From: Bacillota bacterium
GTDB taxonomy: Bacteria > Bacillota > Clostridia > Acetivibrionales > Acetivibrionaceae
Assembly (NCBI GenBank): GCA_023421115.1
Contig: JAEZUI010000143.1
Span: 1 to 60,079 of the forward strand
Reading direction: 5' to 3'
DNA: 60,079 bases
Each line of letters opens with the position of its first letter. The first letter of the stretch is position 1. The position numbers and the translations under genes were made by a program. Of this stretch, positions 16,188-24,730 are shown in pieces. Below the pieces are notes generated by a model, which was not told the origin of the DNA, searched no databases, and saw only the letters and a program-made list of their open reading frames with translations.

Positions 16188-17383
16188 AAAAAGAAGTGTA
16201 CATTATAGGTGCAGGTCCGGGTAATACCGGTGAACTTACACAAGAAGCCTTACGTTTTATAAAAACTTGTAAAGAGGTATATTCCTTTGAAAGAATTGCT
16301 AATCTCAACAGTATTATAAGGGCTGATATCAGAGTATGCACATATGGCGAAATTATTGACCGGGTTAATGAATCAACTGCTCAAAGTATTGCACTGTTGG
16401 TTTCCGGTGACGTTGGCTTTTTCTCTATTTCAAAGACGTTACTACCAAAGCTTAATGAAAATTGCTCTATTAAAATGGTTTGTGGAGTTAGCAGTATGCA
16501 ATACTTCTGTTCAAAAATAGGGGTTAACTACGAAAATATTAATGTAGTAAGTCTACACGGTAGAAGCAAAAGCATTTTAGGGAATGTTTCCTATAACAAA
16601 TATGTTTTTGTTCTTACCGATGGAGTAAACACAGCAGATAAAATCTGTATGGAGCTTTGTAAAAATATGCTTTCGGATATTAAGGTCTATGTTGGTGAAA
16701 ATCTTTCGATGGATAATGAGAAGATTTTTGTAGGAACTGCAAACGAAGTAGCCAAGCTGAACTTTTGTGATTTATCTGTATTGCTTATAGAAAACCAATG
16801 CTTTACAGATAAAAATCTGCCCTTGTTTGATGAGGATTTTTTAAGGGATAAGGCACCAATGACAAAGGAAGAAGTTAGATGGTGTTCTGTTAACAACCTC
16901 AATATTAAGGGAGAGGACATAGTTTTTGATATTGGGGCAGGGACAGGCTCGGTTGCCATCGAGATGGCAAGGAAGGCCTATGAAGGTGTTGTTTATGCCA
17001 TAGAAAAAAATAAAGCTGCCTTTGAACTTCTATATGAAAATATCGTAAAACTTAGAGCCTTCAATGCAATCCCTATATATGGTGAAGCATTAGAGGAAAT
17101 AAAGAAACTGCCAACTCCGGATAAAGCTTTTATTGGCGGTAGCGGAGGAAATTTAAAGGAAATTATTAAATACCTTTACAGTATAAATCCAAAGATAAGA
17201 ATGGTTGTCAATGCAATAACATTAGAAACTCTGACTACTGCAACTGAGGTGTTTAAGGAGCTGAGTTTAAAAACTAAAACTGTATGTATTAATTGTGCTA
17301 AGAATAGACCTGTAGGCAATTATAATATGATGATTGCCTACAATCCTGTTTATATAATAACTGGTGAAAAACATGAACAATAA
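16184..17383 (+). CDS. cbiET: CbiE-CbiT fusion, precorrin C5,15-methyltransferase and decarboxylase
   Basis: 399 residues. The N-terminal half (1 to about 200) is CbiE, a tetrapyrrole methylase: VYIIGAGPGNTGELTQEA at the start and LLVSGDVGFFSISKTLL near residue 68. The C-terminal half is CbiT: DEDFLRDKAPMTKEEVR near residue 215, then the SAM motif FDIGAGTGSVAIEMA near residue 246 and AFIGGSGGNLKEII near residue 315. It methylates C5 and C15 and decarboxylates the C12 acetate. Separate CbiE and CbiT occur in many bacteria; here they are fused as in CobL. It overlaps its neighbours on both sides. Confidence 0.94.
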   Translation: MKKEVYIIGAGPGNTGELTQEALRFIKTCKEVYSFERIANLNSIIRADIRVCTYGEIIDRVNESTAQSIALLVSGDVGFFSISKTLLPKLNENCSIKMVCGVSSMQYFCSKIGVNYENINVVSLHGRSKSILGNVSYNKYVFVLTDGVNTADKICMELCKNMLSDIKVYVGENLSMDNEKIFVGTANEVAKLNFCDLSVLLIENQCFTDKNLPLFDEDFLRDKAPMTKEEVRWCSVNNLNIKGEDIVFDIGAGTGSVAIEMARKAYEGVVYAIEKNKAAFELLYENIVKLRAFNAIPIYGEALEEIKKLPTPDKAFIGGSGGNLKEIIKYLYSINPKIRMVVNAITLETLTTATEVFKELSLKTKTVCINCAKNRPVGNYNMMIAYNPVYIITGEKHEQ

Positions 17384-18740
17384 TTGCAGTAGAATTATGA
17401 TTGCTGGCACCAATAGCGGGTGCGGAAAAACAACAATTACATGTGCCGTGTTAAGAGCCTTAATTAATAGAGGCTTAAAAACAGCAGCCTTCAAGTGTGG
17501 ACCGGATTATATAGATCCTATGTTTCATACCGAGATAATTGGGGCAAAATCGCGTAACCTTGATTTGTTTTTATGTGGAGAACAAGTGACAAAGTATCTC
17601 TTAAAAAAGAACAGCGAGAATTCAGATATTTCAGTTATTGAAGGGGTAATGGGTTATTATGACGGTTTAGGTTTAGATAATGTTTTATATTCTTCTTGTG
17701 ATCTTTCAAATAAAACCGGTACACCTGTTATTTTAGTTGTTAACTGTGACGGAATGTCTTATTCTGTTGTGGCATTGATAAAGGGATATCTGGATTTTTA
17801 TCAAAACCATATAGTTGGTGTTATATTAAACAACATTTCAGAAGGAATGTATCTAAGTTATAAAGCTAGTATTGAAAAACATCTTAATCTTAAGGTTTTA
17901 GGTTTTATGCCAAGGCAAAAGATAGCAATATTTGAAAGCAGACACTTAGGTTTGGTTACGGCAGAAGAAGTTACGTTGCTCGATGAAAAAGTAGGCATAT
18001 TGGCTAAAATGGCACAGGAATATATTGATTTGGAGGCTATTATTTCATTGGCAAAATCAGCACCTCCTTTAGTCTGTGAAGAAGTGGTTATAGAAAAACA
18101 AAATCCAGTGAAAATAGCAGTTGCACGGGACAAAGCTTTTTGTTTTTACTATGAGGATAATTTAGAGCTTTTGAGGCAAATGGGTGCTATGTTGATTCCC
18201 TTTTCGCCACTTGAGGATGTTGCTTTGCCGGAAGATATAGATGGTCTTATATTAGGTGGAGGTTATCCTGAATTATATTTGGAAAAGCTATCAAAGAACA
18301 CTTCGATGTTAAATAATATAAAAGCTTCATTAGTAAATGGATTGCCCACCTATGCAGAATGTGGTGGCTTTATGTATTTGGGCAAAACAATAGCAGCAGA
18401 CAAAGGGAAATATAAAATGGTTGGTGCAATAGATACAAAGTCAATACTGACTAAAAAGCTGCAAAACTTTGGGTATGTTTTTTTAAAGGCCAATGAAGAC
18501 AATTTGTTTTGTAATAAAGGTCAGGGCATCAATGCCCATGAATTCCATTATTCCATAAGTGATAATAGTGGTAAAACCTTTAAGGCTATAAAAAGTTCGG
18601 GTAAAAGTTGGGAGGGAGTTTTTGGTACAAGTTCAGTTTATGCAGGATACCCACACTTGCACCTATGGGGCAATATAGATTTTGCAAAGAGTTTTATAAG
18701 TAAGTGTTGTGATTTTAAAAACAGGCTAAGGAGTACTTGA
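17373..18740 (+). CDS. cbiA: CbiA, cobyrinate a,c-diamide synthase
   Basis: 455 residues from ATG 17373; GTG 17364 would add three residues. It amidates the a and c side chains using ATP and glutamine. The N-terminal P-loop domain has IAGTNSGCGKTTITCAV, FKCGPDYIDPMFH and VIEGVMGYYDG. The C-terminal glutamine amidotransferase domain has LILGGGYPELYLEKL and the nucleophile Cys in PTYAECGGFMYLG, with AHEFHYS near the end. It overlaps cbiET by 11 bases. Confidence 0.94.
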   Translation: MNNNCSRIMIAGTNSGCGKTTITCAVLRALINRGLKTAAFKCGPDYIDPMFHTEIIGAKSRNLDLFLCGEQVTKYLLKKNSENSDISVIEGVMGYYDGLGLDNVLYSSCDLSNKTGTPVILVVNCDGMSYSVVALIKGYLDFYQNHIVGVILNNISEGMYLSYKASIEKHLNLKVLGFMPRQKIAIFESRHLGLVTAEEVTLLDEKVGILAKMAQEYIDLEAIISLAKSAPPLVCEEVVIEKQNPVKIAVARDKAFCFYYEDNLELLRQMGAMLIPFSPLEDVALPEDIDGLILGGGYPELYLEKLSKNTSMLNNIKASLVNGLPTYAECGGFMYLGKTIAADKGKYKMVGAIDTKSILTKKLQNFGYVFLKANEDNLFCNKGQGINAHEFHYSISDNSGKTFKAIKSSGKSWEGVFGTSSVYAGYPHLHLWGNIDFAKSFISKCCDFKNRLRST

Positions 18741-18753
18741 GGGGGGGATAAAA

Positions 18754-20259
18754 ATGGCTAAGGCTATTATGATACAAGGAACTACATCAAATGCAGGCAA
18801 GAGCCTTATAACGGCCGGACTTTGTCGTATATTTGCACAGGATGGGCATAAGGTTGCACCTTTTAAATCACAAAATATGGCACTAAACTCTTTTATTACA
18901 GAAGACGGTTATGAAATGGGTAGAGCCCAAGTCGTACAGTCTGAGGCGGCATATAAAAAACCAGATATAAGAATGAATCCCATTCTTTTAAAGCCAACCA
19001 GTGACCAAGGTTCTCAAGTTATTATCAACGGTGAAGTTATAGGTAATATGTCGGCGGTAGACTATTATAAAAATAAGATAAATTTAATTCCACACGTATT
19101 AAATGCCTTCAACAGTCTGGCTAAAGAGAATGATATTATTGTAATAGAAGGTGCCGGAAGTCCTGCAGAAATTAACCTAAAGGAAAATGATATAGTAAAT
19201 ATGGGGATGGCAAAAATGGCAAAAGCTCCTGTTTTAGTTGTTGGAGACATAGATAGGGGTGGTGTTTTTGCTGCTCTTTATGGAACATATATGCTTCAAA
19301 GTGAGGAAGAAAAAAAGTATATTAAGGGAAATATCATTAATAAATTCAGAGGAGATGTAAATATTCTAAAACCTGGGCTTGAGATGCTTGAAAAGCTTGT
19401 GAAAATTCCCACAATAGGTGTTATACCGTATATGCATCTTAATATAGATGATGAGGATAGCTTATCGGAGGTTTTTGCCCACAAGACAGCAAATGAAAAT
19501 ATTGATATTGCTGTAATAAGGCTGCCTAGGATTTCAAACTTTACAGATTTTAATGCCTTTGAGATTGTTTTGGATGCCAAGGTAAGGTATGTTACAAGTG
19601 TGATGGAATTGAAAAGTCCTGATTTAGTAATACTGCCGGGAACAAAAAATACATTAGCTGACTTAAAATGGCTGAGGGAAAGTGGGCTTGAAGCTGAAAT
19701 TCTAAAATATACAAGTAAGGGTAATCCTATTTTTGGGATATGCGGGGGATATCAAATGCTTTGCAAATGGCTAAAGGACCCGTATTGTATGGAAGATGGT
19801 GGAGAAATGGCAGGTTTAGGACTTATTGATGCTCAAACGATATTCGAAAAAGATAAAACTAGGACCAGAGTCAAGGGAACGTTTAATGAAGTAGAGGGTA
19901 TCTTTAGCGGACTCACCGGTAAAAGTTTTGAGGGATATGAAATACATATGGGTGCTACAAAGTGTCAAAACGGACAATCAGATTTAGCTACCCTTGTAAC
20001 AATAGATAATCAAGTAAAACCCGATGGTTTGTGTCATAAAAATGTATATGGCACCTATGTACATGGAATTTTTGATGATGAAGAAGTTGTAAATGAAATC
20101 GCAAAGGCCATTTTAAAGAAAAAAGGTATAGATTTTGAGAAAAAACAAAGTTTTAATATGGAGACATATAAACAACAGCAATACGACAAACTCTCGGAGG
20201 AGCTCAGAAAGTCGCTTGACATGGATTGGATTTACAAAATATTAAATGAAGGAATATAG
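18754..20259 (+). CDS. cbiP: CbiP, adenosylcobyric acid synthase
   Basis: 501 residues, full family length. It amidates the b, d, e and g carboxylates of adenosylcobyrinic acid a,c-diamide. Family segments are MIQGTTSNAGKSLITAGLCR, FKSQNMALNSFI, GRAQVVQSEAA and IEGAGSPAEINL. In the amidotransferase domain the nucleophile Cys lies in IFGICGGYQMLCKW and the His in YGTYVHGIFDD. A very strong GAGGGGGGA site lies before ATG 18754, suggesting efficient translation late in the operon. Confidence 0.96.
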   Translation: MAKAIMIQGTTSNAGKSLITAGLCRIFAQDGHKVAPFKSQNMALNSFITEDGYEMGRAQVVQSEAAYKKPDIRMNPILLKPTSDQGSQVIINGEVIGNMSAVDYYKNKINLIPHVLNAFNSLAKENDIIVIEGAGSPAEINLKENDIVNMGMAKMAKAPVLVVGDIDRGGVFAALYGTYMLQSEEEKKYIKGNIINKFRGDVNILKPGLEMLEKLVKIPTIGVIPYMHLNIDDEDSLSEVFAHKTANENIDIAVIRLPRISNFTDFNAFEIVLDAKVRYVTSVMELKSPDLVILPGTKNTLADLKWLRESGLEAEILKYTSKGNPIFGICGGYQMLCKWLKDPYCMEDGGEMAGLGLIDAQTIFEKDKTRTRVKGTFNEVEGIFSGLTGKSFEGYEIHMGATKCQNGQSDLATLVTIDNQVKPDGLCHKNVYGTYVHGIFDDEEVVNEIAKAILKKKGIDFEKKQSFNMETYKQQQYDKLSEELRKSLDMDWIYKILNEGI

Positions 20260-20288
20260 CTTTATATAAAGGGGAGTTAATAAATTCT

Positions 20289-20921
20289 ATGGAAAATTAT
20301 AAACCAAATGAAATTGAAATGAAAAGCTTTGAGATAATATCAAAAGAATTAGGCAATACAGTGCTCGATAAGTTACAGGAACCTATAATTAAAAGGGTTA
20401 TTCATACTACTGCAGACTTTGATTATGTAGAGTCCCTATGCTTTTCTCAAAACGCTGTTGATGTAGCTCTTGAAGCGATAAAAAACGGTGCGGATTTTGT
20501 TACCGATACACAGATGGCAAGTGCCGGAATTAGTAAAGTAGCACTAAAAAAAAGCGGTGGAGAGGTTCACTGTTTTATGAGTGACGAGGATGTAGCAAAC
20601 GAAGCTACTGCAAGAGGAGTTACAAGAGCAACAGTTTGTATGGAAAAAGCTATTGCAATTAAAAAGCCGGTTATATTTGTAATAGGCAATGCTCCCACAG
20701 CACTCCTAAGCTTAAATGAATTAATAAAAGCAAAAAAAATCAACCCGGTACTGGTGATTGGAGTACCTGTGGGTTTTGTAAATGTTATAGAATCTAAAGA
20801 AATAATCATGAATTCAGGCGTACCTCATATTGTCGCAAGAGGGAGAAAAGGCGGAAGTAATGTTGCAGCATCAATTGTAAATGCACTTCTATATATGGCG
20901 TACCCTAGGGATATGTTATAA
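20289..20921 (+). CDS. cbiC: CbiC, cobalt-precorrin-8 methylmutase
   Basis: 210 residues. It moves the C11 methyl to C12, producing cobyrinic acid. The catalytic His39 lies in IKRVIHTTADFDYV. Later blocks are DTQMASAGISK near residue 77, VIGNAPTALLSLNEL near residue 137 and SGVPHIVARGRKGGSNVAA near residue 177, all CbiC/CobH-like. The GGGGAG site is about 12 bases from ATG 20289, rather long. The gene sits between cbiP and cbiB in the same direction. Confidence 0.95.
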   Translation: MENYKPNEIEMKSFEIISKELGNTVLDKLQEPIIKRVIHTTADFDYVESLCFSQNAVDVALEAIKNGADFVTDTQMASAGISKVALKKSGGEVHCFMSDEDVANEATARGVTRATVCMEKAIAIKKPVIFVIGNAPTALLSLNELIKAKKINPVLVIGVPVGFVNVIESKEIIMNSGVPHIVARGRKGGSNVAASIVNALLYMAYPRDML

Positions 20922-20956
20922 GAAGTTCAATATTGCTAAAGGGTACGGGTGATGAT

Positions 20957-21937
20957 ATGTTAACTGCATTATATGCATGCTTATTGGGGTTTACTTTAGA
21001 TTTGATTTTCGGAGATCCGCATTGGAGATTTCACCCCATAAGATTAATTGGAAACTTAATAGCTATTACAGAGAAAATATTGAGAAAAGTTTTTCCCAAA
21101 ACAAATAAAGGCGAAATGTATGCTGGTTTATGTTTGACCATCGTTGTTGGAACAGTGGCACTTGTAGTCCCACTGTTATTATTAAAGTTTGTAAATATGA
21201 TGCATCCCTTAGCTGCATTCATTTTAGAGAGTATATTGTGTTTTTTTGCATTATCTACAAAAAGCCTTAAAGTAGAAACAATGAAAATTTTTAAATTGTT
21301 ATCTTTAGGCGAAGTTGAAAAAAGTAAGAGAGCACTGTCTATGATTGTAGGAAGAGATACAGAGAATTTAACCGAAGAGGGCATAGTCAAGGGTGCTGTT
21401 GAGACGGTTGCAGAAAACACAACCGATGGTGTTATTGCTCCGCTGTTTTTTATGATAATAGGCGGTGCACCTCTCGCTTATTTTTATAAAGCTGTCAATA
21501 CAATGGATTCTATGGTAGGATATAAAAATGAAAAGTATTTGTTTTTGGGAAGATGCGCTGCAAAATTGGACGACATCCTAAACTTTATTCCGGCAAGAAT
21601 TGCAGCAAATGTAATGGTATTTGCTTCTTACATATTAAGAAATTTCGATGGCAAAAATGCCAGAAGAATATACCTAAGAGATAGATTTAAACATGCAAGC
21701 CCTAATTCTGCGCATACAGAAGCAGTATGTGCTGGAGCCTTAAGAATTCAGTTAGCAGGGGATGCTTTCTATTTTGGGGTAAAGCACAAAAAGGAATATA
21801 TAGGTGATGCTTTAGAAGGAATTACACCGCACAATATTTTGATGGCCAATAAATTATTATATGCAACAGCAGTATTATCTTTGCTGTTATTTAGCATTAT
21901 GAAATTAATTATTATTTTTTTAACCGGATATATGTAG
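20957..21937 (+). CDS. cbiB: CbiB, adenosylcobinamide-phosphate synthase
   Basis: 326 residues from ATG 20957, which has GGGTGATG just upstream; the TTG at 20933 has no site. A membrane enzyme attaching the aminopropanol (phosphate) linker to adenosylcobyric acid. Typical segments are GFTLDLIFGDPHWRFHPIR at the start, ETVAENTTDGVIAPLFF near residue 150, KAVNTMDSMVGYKNEKY near residue 183 and ASPNSAHTEAVCAGAL near residue 245. Membrane spans are seen near 55-100 and at the C-terminus. It is the last corrinoid gene of the operon. Confidence 0.94.
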   Translation: MLTALYACLLGFTLDLIFGDPHWRFHPIRLIGNLIAITEKILRKVFPKTNKGEMYAGLCLTIVVGTVALVVPLLLLKFVNMMHPLAAFILESILCFFALSTKSLKVETMKIFKLLSLGEVEKSKRALSMIVGRDTENLTEEGIVKGAVETVAENTTDGVIAPLFFMIIGGAPLAYFYKAVNTMDSMVGYKNEKYLFLGRCAAKLDDILNFIPARIAANVMVFASYILRNFDGKNARRIYLRDRFKHASPNSAHTEAVCAGALRIQLAGDAFYFGVKHKKEYIGDALEGITPHNILMANKLLYATAVLSLLLFSIMKLIIIFLTGYM

Positions 21938-21950
21938 AAAGGATAGCAGT

Positions 21951-22946
21951 ATGCAACAACACTTTAAAGGTGAAGAGTTTGTTAATTGGATTAAAACAGC
22001 AAATAATTATGGGAGAGACAGTATTCCCTTTGTTTTTATGATAGATTTTGATTTTAAAAAACCTTATATAAAAAAGGTAAATGAAATTGAACCATCAGAA
22101 ATCCTTTATAATTTTAACGGCTTTACAAACTGTGTCAATACAAACAGTAATTTTAAAGATAGCGTTGAAATTAAAGCTTATCCAATGGAATTTAGTAAAT
22201 ATGAAGCTGCATATAATTATGTACAGTATAATGAATATTTAGGGAACTCCTATCTTACAAATCTAACTTTTCCCTTTAAGGTAGCACTGAATGCATCACT
22301 AAAAGAGATTTTTTACAGGAGTTTTGCAAAATATAAAATATGGTACCAAGACAAGTTTGTTTGTTTTTCACCTGAAATATTTGTTAAAATCGAAGATGGT
22401 ATTATATCTTCTTATCCAATGAAGGGAACTATAGATGCCTCCATTGAAAATGCTAGAGAATTGATAATGACAAATGAAAAAGAAGCTGCTGAGCATGCAA
22501 CAATAGTTGATTTAATAAGAAATGATTTAAGTATGGTTTCAAATAATGTATCGGTTGAGAGATATAGATATATTGATAAAATCATATCTAAGCAAAGAAA
22601 TCTTTTGCAAGTCAGCTCTAAAATTATTGGTAAATTAGATACCAATTACAAGGACAGAATTGGAGAAATCATTGCAACGCTGCTTCCTGCCGGCTCAATA
22701 ACAGGAGCTCCTAAGAAAAAGACGGTTGAAATAATAAAACAGGCAGAGAACTACGAAAGAGGATATTATTGCGGCATATGCGGACATTATGATGGACACA
22801 ACCTTGACAGCGGTGTTATGATTCGATTTATTGAAAATATCAACGGAGAGTATTATTATAAAACCGGTGGAGGTATAACCATTTATAGTAATGTTGGGTC
22901 GGAATACGAGGAGTTGAAGAATAAAATTTATGTGCCGATTAGTTGA
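21951..22946 (+). CDS. pabB: PabB-like aminodeoxychorismate synthase component I
   Basis: 331 residues, shorter than full PabB (about 450) because most of the N-terminal subdomain is absent. Chorismate-binding family blocks are present: PMKGTID near residue 155 (the Lys is typical of aminodeoxychorismate rather than anthranilate synthase), HATIVDLIRNDLS near residue 180, LPAGSITGAPKKKT near residue 243 and YYCGICGHYDG near residue 270. It uses ammonia or a glutaminase subunit to make the p-aminobenzoate precursor for folate. It starts 13 bases after cbiB. No pabA is in the window. Its natural partner pabC is displaced to 25875. Confidence 0.88.
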   Translation: MQQHFKGEEFVNWIKTANNYGRDSIPFVFMIDFDFKKPYIKKVNEIEPSEILYNFNGFTNCVNTNSNFKDSVEIKAYPMEFSKYEAAYNYVQYNEYLGNSYLTNLTFPFKVALNASLKEIFYRSFAKYKIWYQDKFVCFSPEIFVKIEDGIISSYPMKGTIDASIENARELIMTNEKEAAEHATIVDLIRNDLSMVSNNVSVERYRYIDKIISKQRNLLQVSSKIIGKLDTNYKDRIGEIIATLLPAGSITGAPKKKTVEIIKQAENYERGYYCGICGHYDGHNLDSGVMIRFIENINGEYYYKTGGGITIYSNVGSEYEELKNKIYVPIS

Positions 22947-22958
22947 AACAATTAAGCT
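22884..22958 (+). repeat. 75-bp direct repeat of the pabB end, left copy
   Basis: These 75 bases, covering the last codons of pabB and the first ten codons of a truncated pabC frame (ATG at 22930), match 25829-25903 with a single mismatch. Beyond 22958 the sequence no longer resembles pabC. The pair flanks the whole minus-strand sigma-factor segment. Confidence 0.9.
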
Positions 22959-23052
22959 CTCCTGACAACCGAACTTATACAGAGCAGCCAAGGATCATTC
23001 ATTTGTTAGTATAATCTATCTATTCATAGGGGCTAATTTATTCTAACAAAAA

Positions 23053-23943
23053 TCAAACCTTCTCCACTTTTGTCTTTACATAATCAATAAACTCTTTTAT
23101 AGAAATACCATCTTCCACAATTTGTATTTCTTCGTTATTTTTAATTTGTACTTTATTTTTAAGTTTGCCATCAACAATTTCTATATCTCCTTGAATAGGA
23201 TTTACTGGTGAAAATGGCATGTCATTTAAATCGTTTCTGTAATCCTCTAAGAAGAAAACTTTATTGCTACCTTCTTTAAAAAATTCTACATCATCACTTA
23301 TTACTTCGCTATCATTTGTTTTTTCACCAAGTTGCTTAATTTCAATTAATTCTCCTTCTTGTAAATTTCCCTTTAAAACTTTATCTACTCTAATTGTAGA
23401 AACCGTAAATATAAGCGGCTTTCGGTTTATTTCATTCAATATTTTTTGTTTTTCTTCTTCAGATAATTTTTCGTCTAATTGAATTTCTGGCCAATATTCG
23501 ATAGTTCCTTTTATTTTTTCAACTTTACCTATAACTATAACATCGGATTCATTAAAGATTGAGTTCTTATCATACATAGGATAATCACCGCTATACATAA
23601 GATAACCACCATTACTGTAATTTGCGGAGTTTATACCTGGTATTTCATTAAAGTATTTTTGAGCAATTGGATTTCCATTACTAGATTTTGTTGAGTCAAT
23701 ATCATTTAATGACATGTTGTTTTTGTTAACATCATCATCTAAAGTAGGATTTTTCAAAATATAAGACACTGTAAATATAGTAATCAATAATGCGAAACTA
23801 GCTGCAATTGCACTATAACCATATACTTTTGAAAATTCCCTTTTATTAGTCTGCTTTGCCTTTATTGCTGCTTTGGTAGCATCAATTAGGTCATCACTTG
23901 GTATTAATTGTATTTTGATATTTTTGATTATATTTTTATTCAT
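23053..23943 (-). CDS. Membrane-anchored partner (likely anti-sigma) of the adjacent ECF sigma factor
   Basis: 296 residues. A cytoplasmic N-terminal stretch of about 43 residues is followed by one membrane span near 44-64 (YSAIAASFALLITIFTVSYI) and a long outside domain. The outside part contains FTVSTIRVDKVLKGNL and EGELIEIKQLGE, a beta-rich segment I associate with secreted clostridial domains of unknown function. The gene overlaps the sigma gene by eight bases. That coupling and the topology fit an anti-sigma factor, but no zinc-finger anti-sigma motif is visible. The ligand or stress sensed is unknown. Confidence 0.65.
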   Translation of the reverse strand: MNKNIIKNIKIQLIPSDDLIDATKAAIKAKQTNKREFSKVYGYSAIAASFALLITIFTVSYILKNPTLDDDVNKNNMSLNDIDSTKSSNGNPIAQKYFNEIPGINSANYSNGGYLMYSGDYPMYDKNSIFNESDVIVIGKVEKIKGTIEYWPEIQLDEKLSEEEKQKILNEINRKPLIFTVSTIRVDKVLKGNLQEGELIEIKQLGEKTNDSEVISDDVEFFKEGSNKVFFLEDYRNDLNDMPFSPVNPIQGDIEIVDGKLKNKVQIKNNEEIQIVEDGISIKEFIDYVKTKVEKV

Positions 23944-24427
23944 AAAAAAAGTCCCCTTTCAGATTTTTCTTAAGCATATTCCTACCTCTTGTTAGCTGCA
24001 TTCTAATAGCTGCAGATTTTATCTTTAAAATTCTTCCAATCTCTTCAACGGATAAATCCTCAAAATAGAATAGATGCAAAACAGTGCGGTATTTTAAGGG
24101 CAACCTTCGTAAAGTAGTATATAGCTCATTTTCTTCTGGCATTTCAAATGAGATTTCTTCATCAAGCGGTAAAGTTTTTTTCATCCATGATGAAGTACAA
24201 AACTTTTTACTACAATTGATAGTTACACGTATAAACCAAGCTTTTCGATGTTCTTCATTTTCGAATATCTTATATTTAGAAAAATATCTTAGAAATACAT
24301 CTTGAAAAACGTCATCAGCATCATGCCTTGATTTTACGTATGATAATGCAATTCTATAAACCATTTGGGAGTATTGTCCGATTACCTCATCAATTAAATC
24401 GTCAGTACATAACGATTGTATATTCAA
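23936..24427 (-). CDS. ECF-type RNA polymerase sigma factor
   Basis: 163 residues. Region 2 is seen in YRIALSYVKSRHDADDVFQDVFLRYF (given here as a region at about residues 24-50; key core ADDVFQDVF), followed by KAWFIRVTINCSKKF. Region 4 is LPLKYRTVLHLFYFEDLSV with EIGRILKIKSAAIRMQLTRG, a helix-turn-helix. The start is TTG 24427 with a perfect AAAGGAGG eight bases before it. It is followed in overlap by its membrane partner. It has no obvious target gene nearby apart from possible self-regulation. Confidence 0.9.
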   Translation of the reverse strand: MNIQSLCTDDLIDEVIGQYSQMVYRIALSYVKSRHDADDVFQDVFLRYFSKYKIFENEEHRKAWFIRVTINCSKKFCTSSWMKKTLPLDEEISFEMPEENELYTTLRRLPLKYRTVLHLFYFEDLSVEEIGRILKIKSAAIRMQLTRGRNMLKKNLKGDFFYE

Positions 24428-24730
24428 TATAATAACCTCCTTTCACTAGTAATACCCTTTAAGTCGTTAAAAAGCAACAACTAATTATAAAAAATTTTAG
24501 ACTTTTTGAGTATTATTAACTAACAGGGGGTGTCGCCAACATTTTGCAATTATCTTAACTATCTAGAAAGAGTCCTTGAGAATAAAAGGCTTTTAACGCT
24601 GTTTATATATAAACAACGTTAAAAATTGTAAGTTAATATCTGAAACTATTTGCTTTATCGTTTTTCAATTCGTTTAATATAAATAATGTGAATAAACAAC
24701 TTATGCTTATAATGCATGATTATACACTAA
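24428..24730. other. Intergenic region with a 34-bp palindrome
   Basis: No gene seen. The region carries the leader of the sigma factor gene on the minus strand and the palindrome at 24591-24624, and lies downstream of the DUF3788/DUF3795 gene. Confidence 0.6.
24591..24624. promoter_or_regulatory. Near-perfect 34-bp palindrome (terminator hairpin or operator)
   Basis: TTTTAACG, one unpaired C, the perfect palindrome TGTTTATATATAAACA, one unpaired A, then CGTTAAAA. It lies between the convergently or divergently read sigma operon and the DUF3788/DUF3795 gene on the minus strand. A-rich and T-rich flanks could make it a bidirectional terminator. The AT-rich dyad could equally be a protein binding site. 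Confidence 0.5.
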
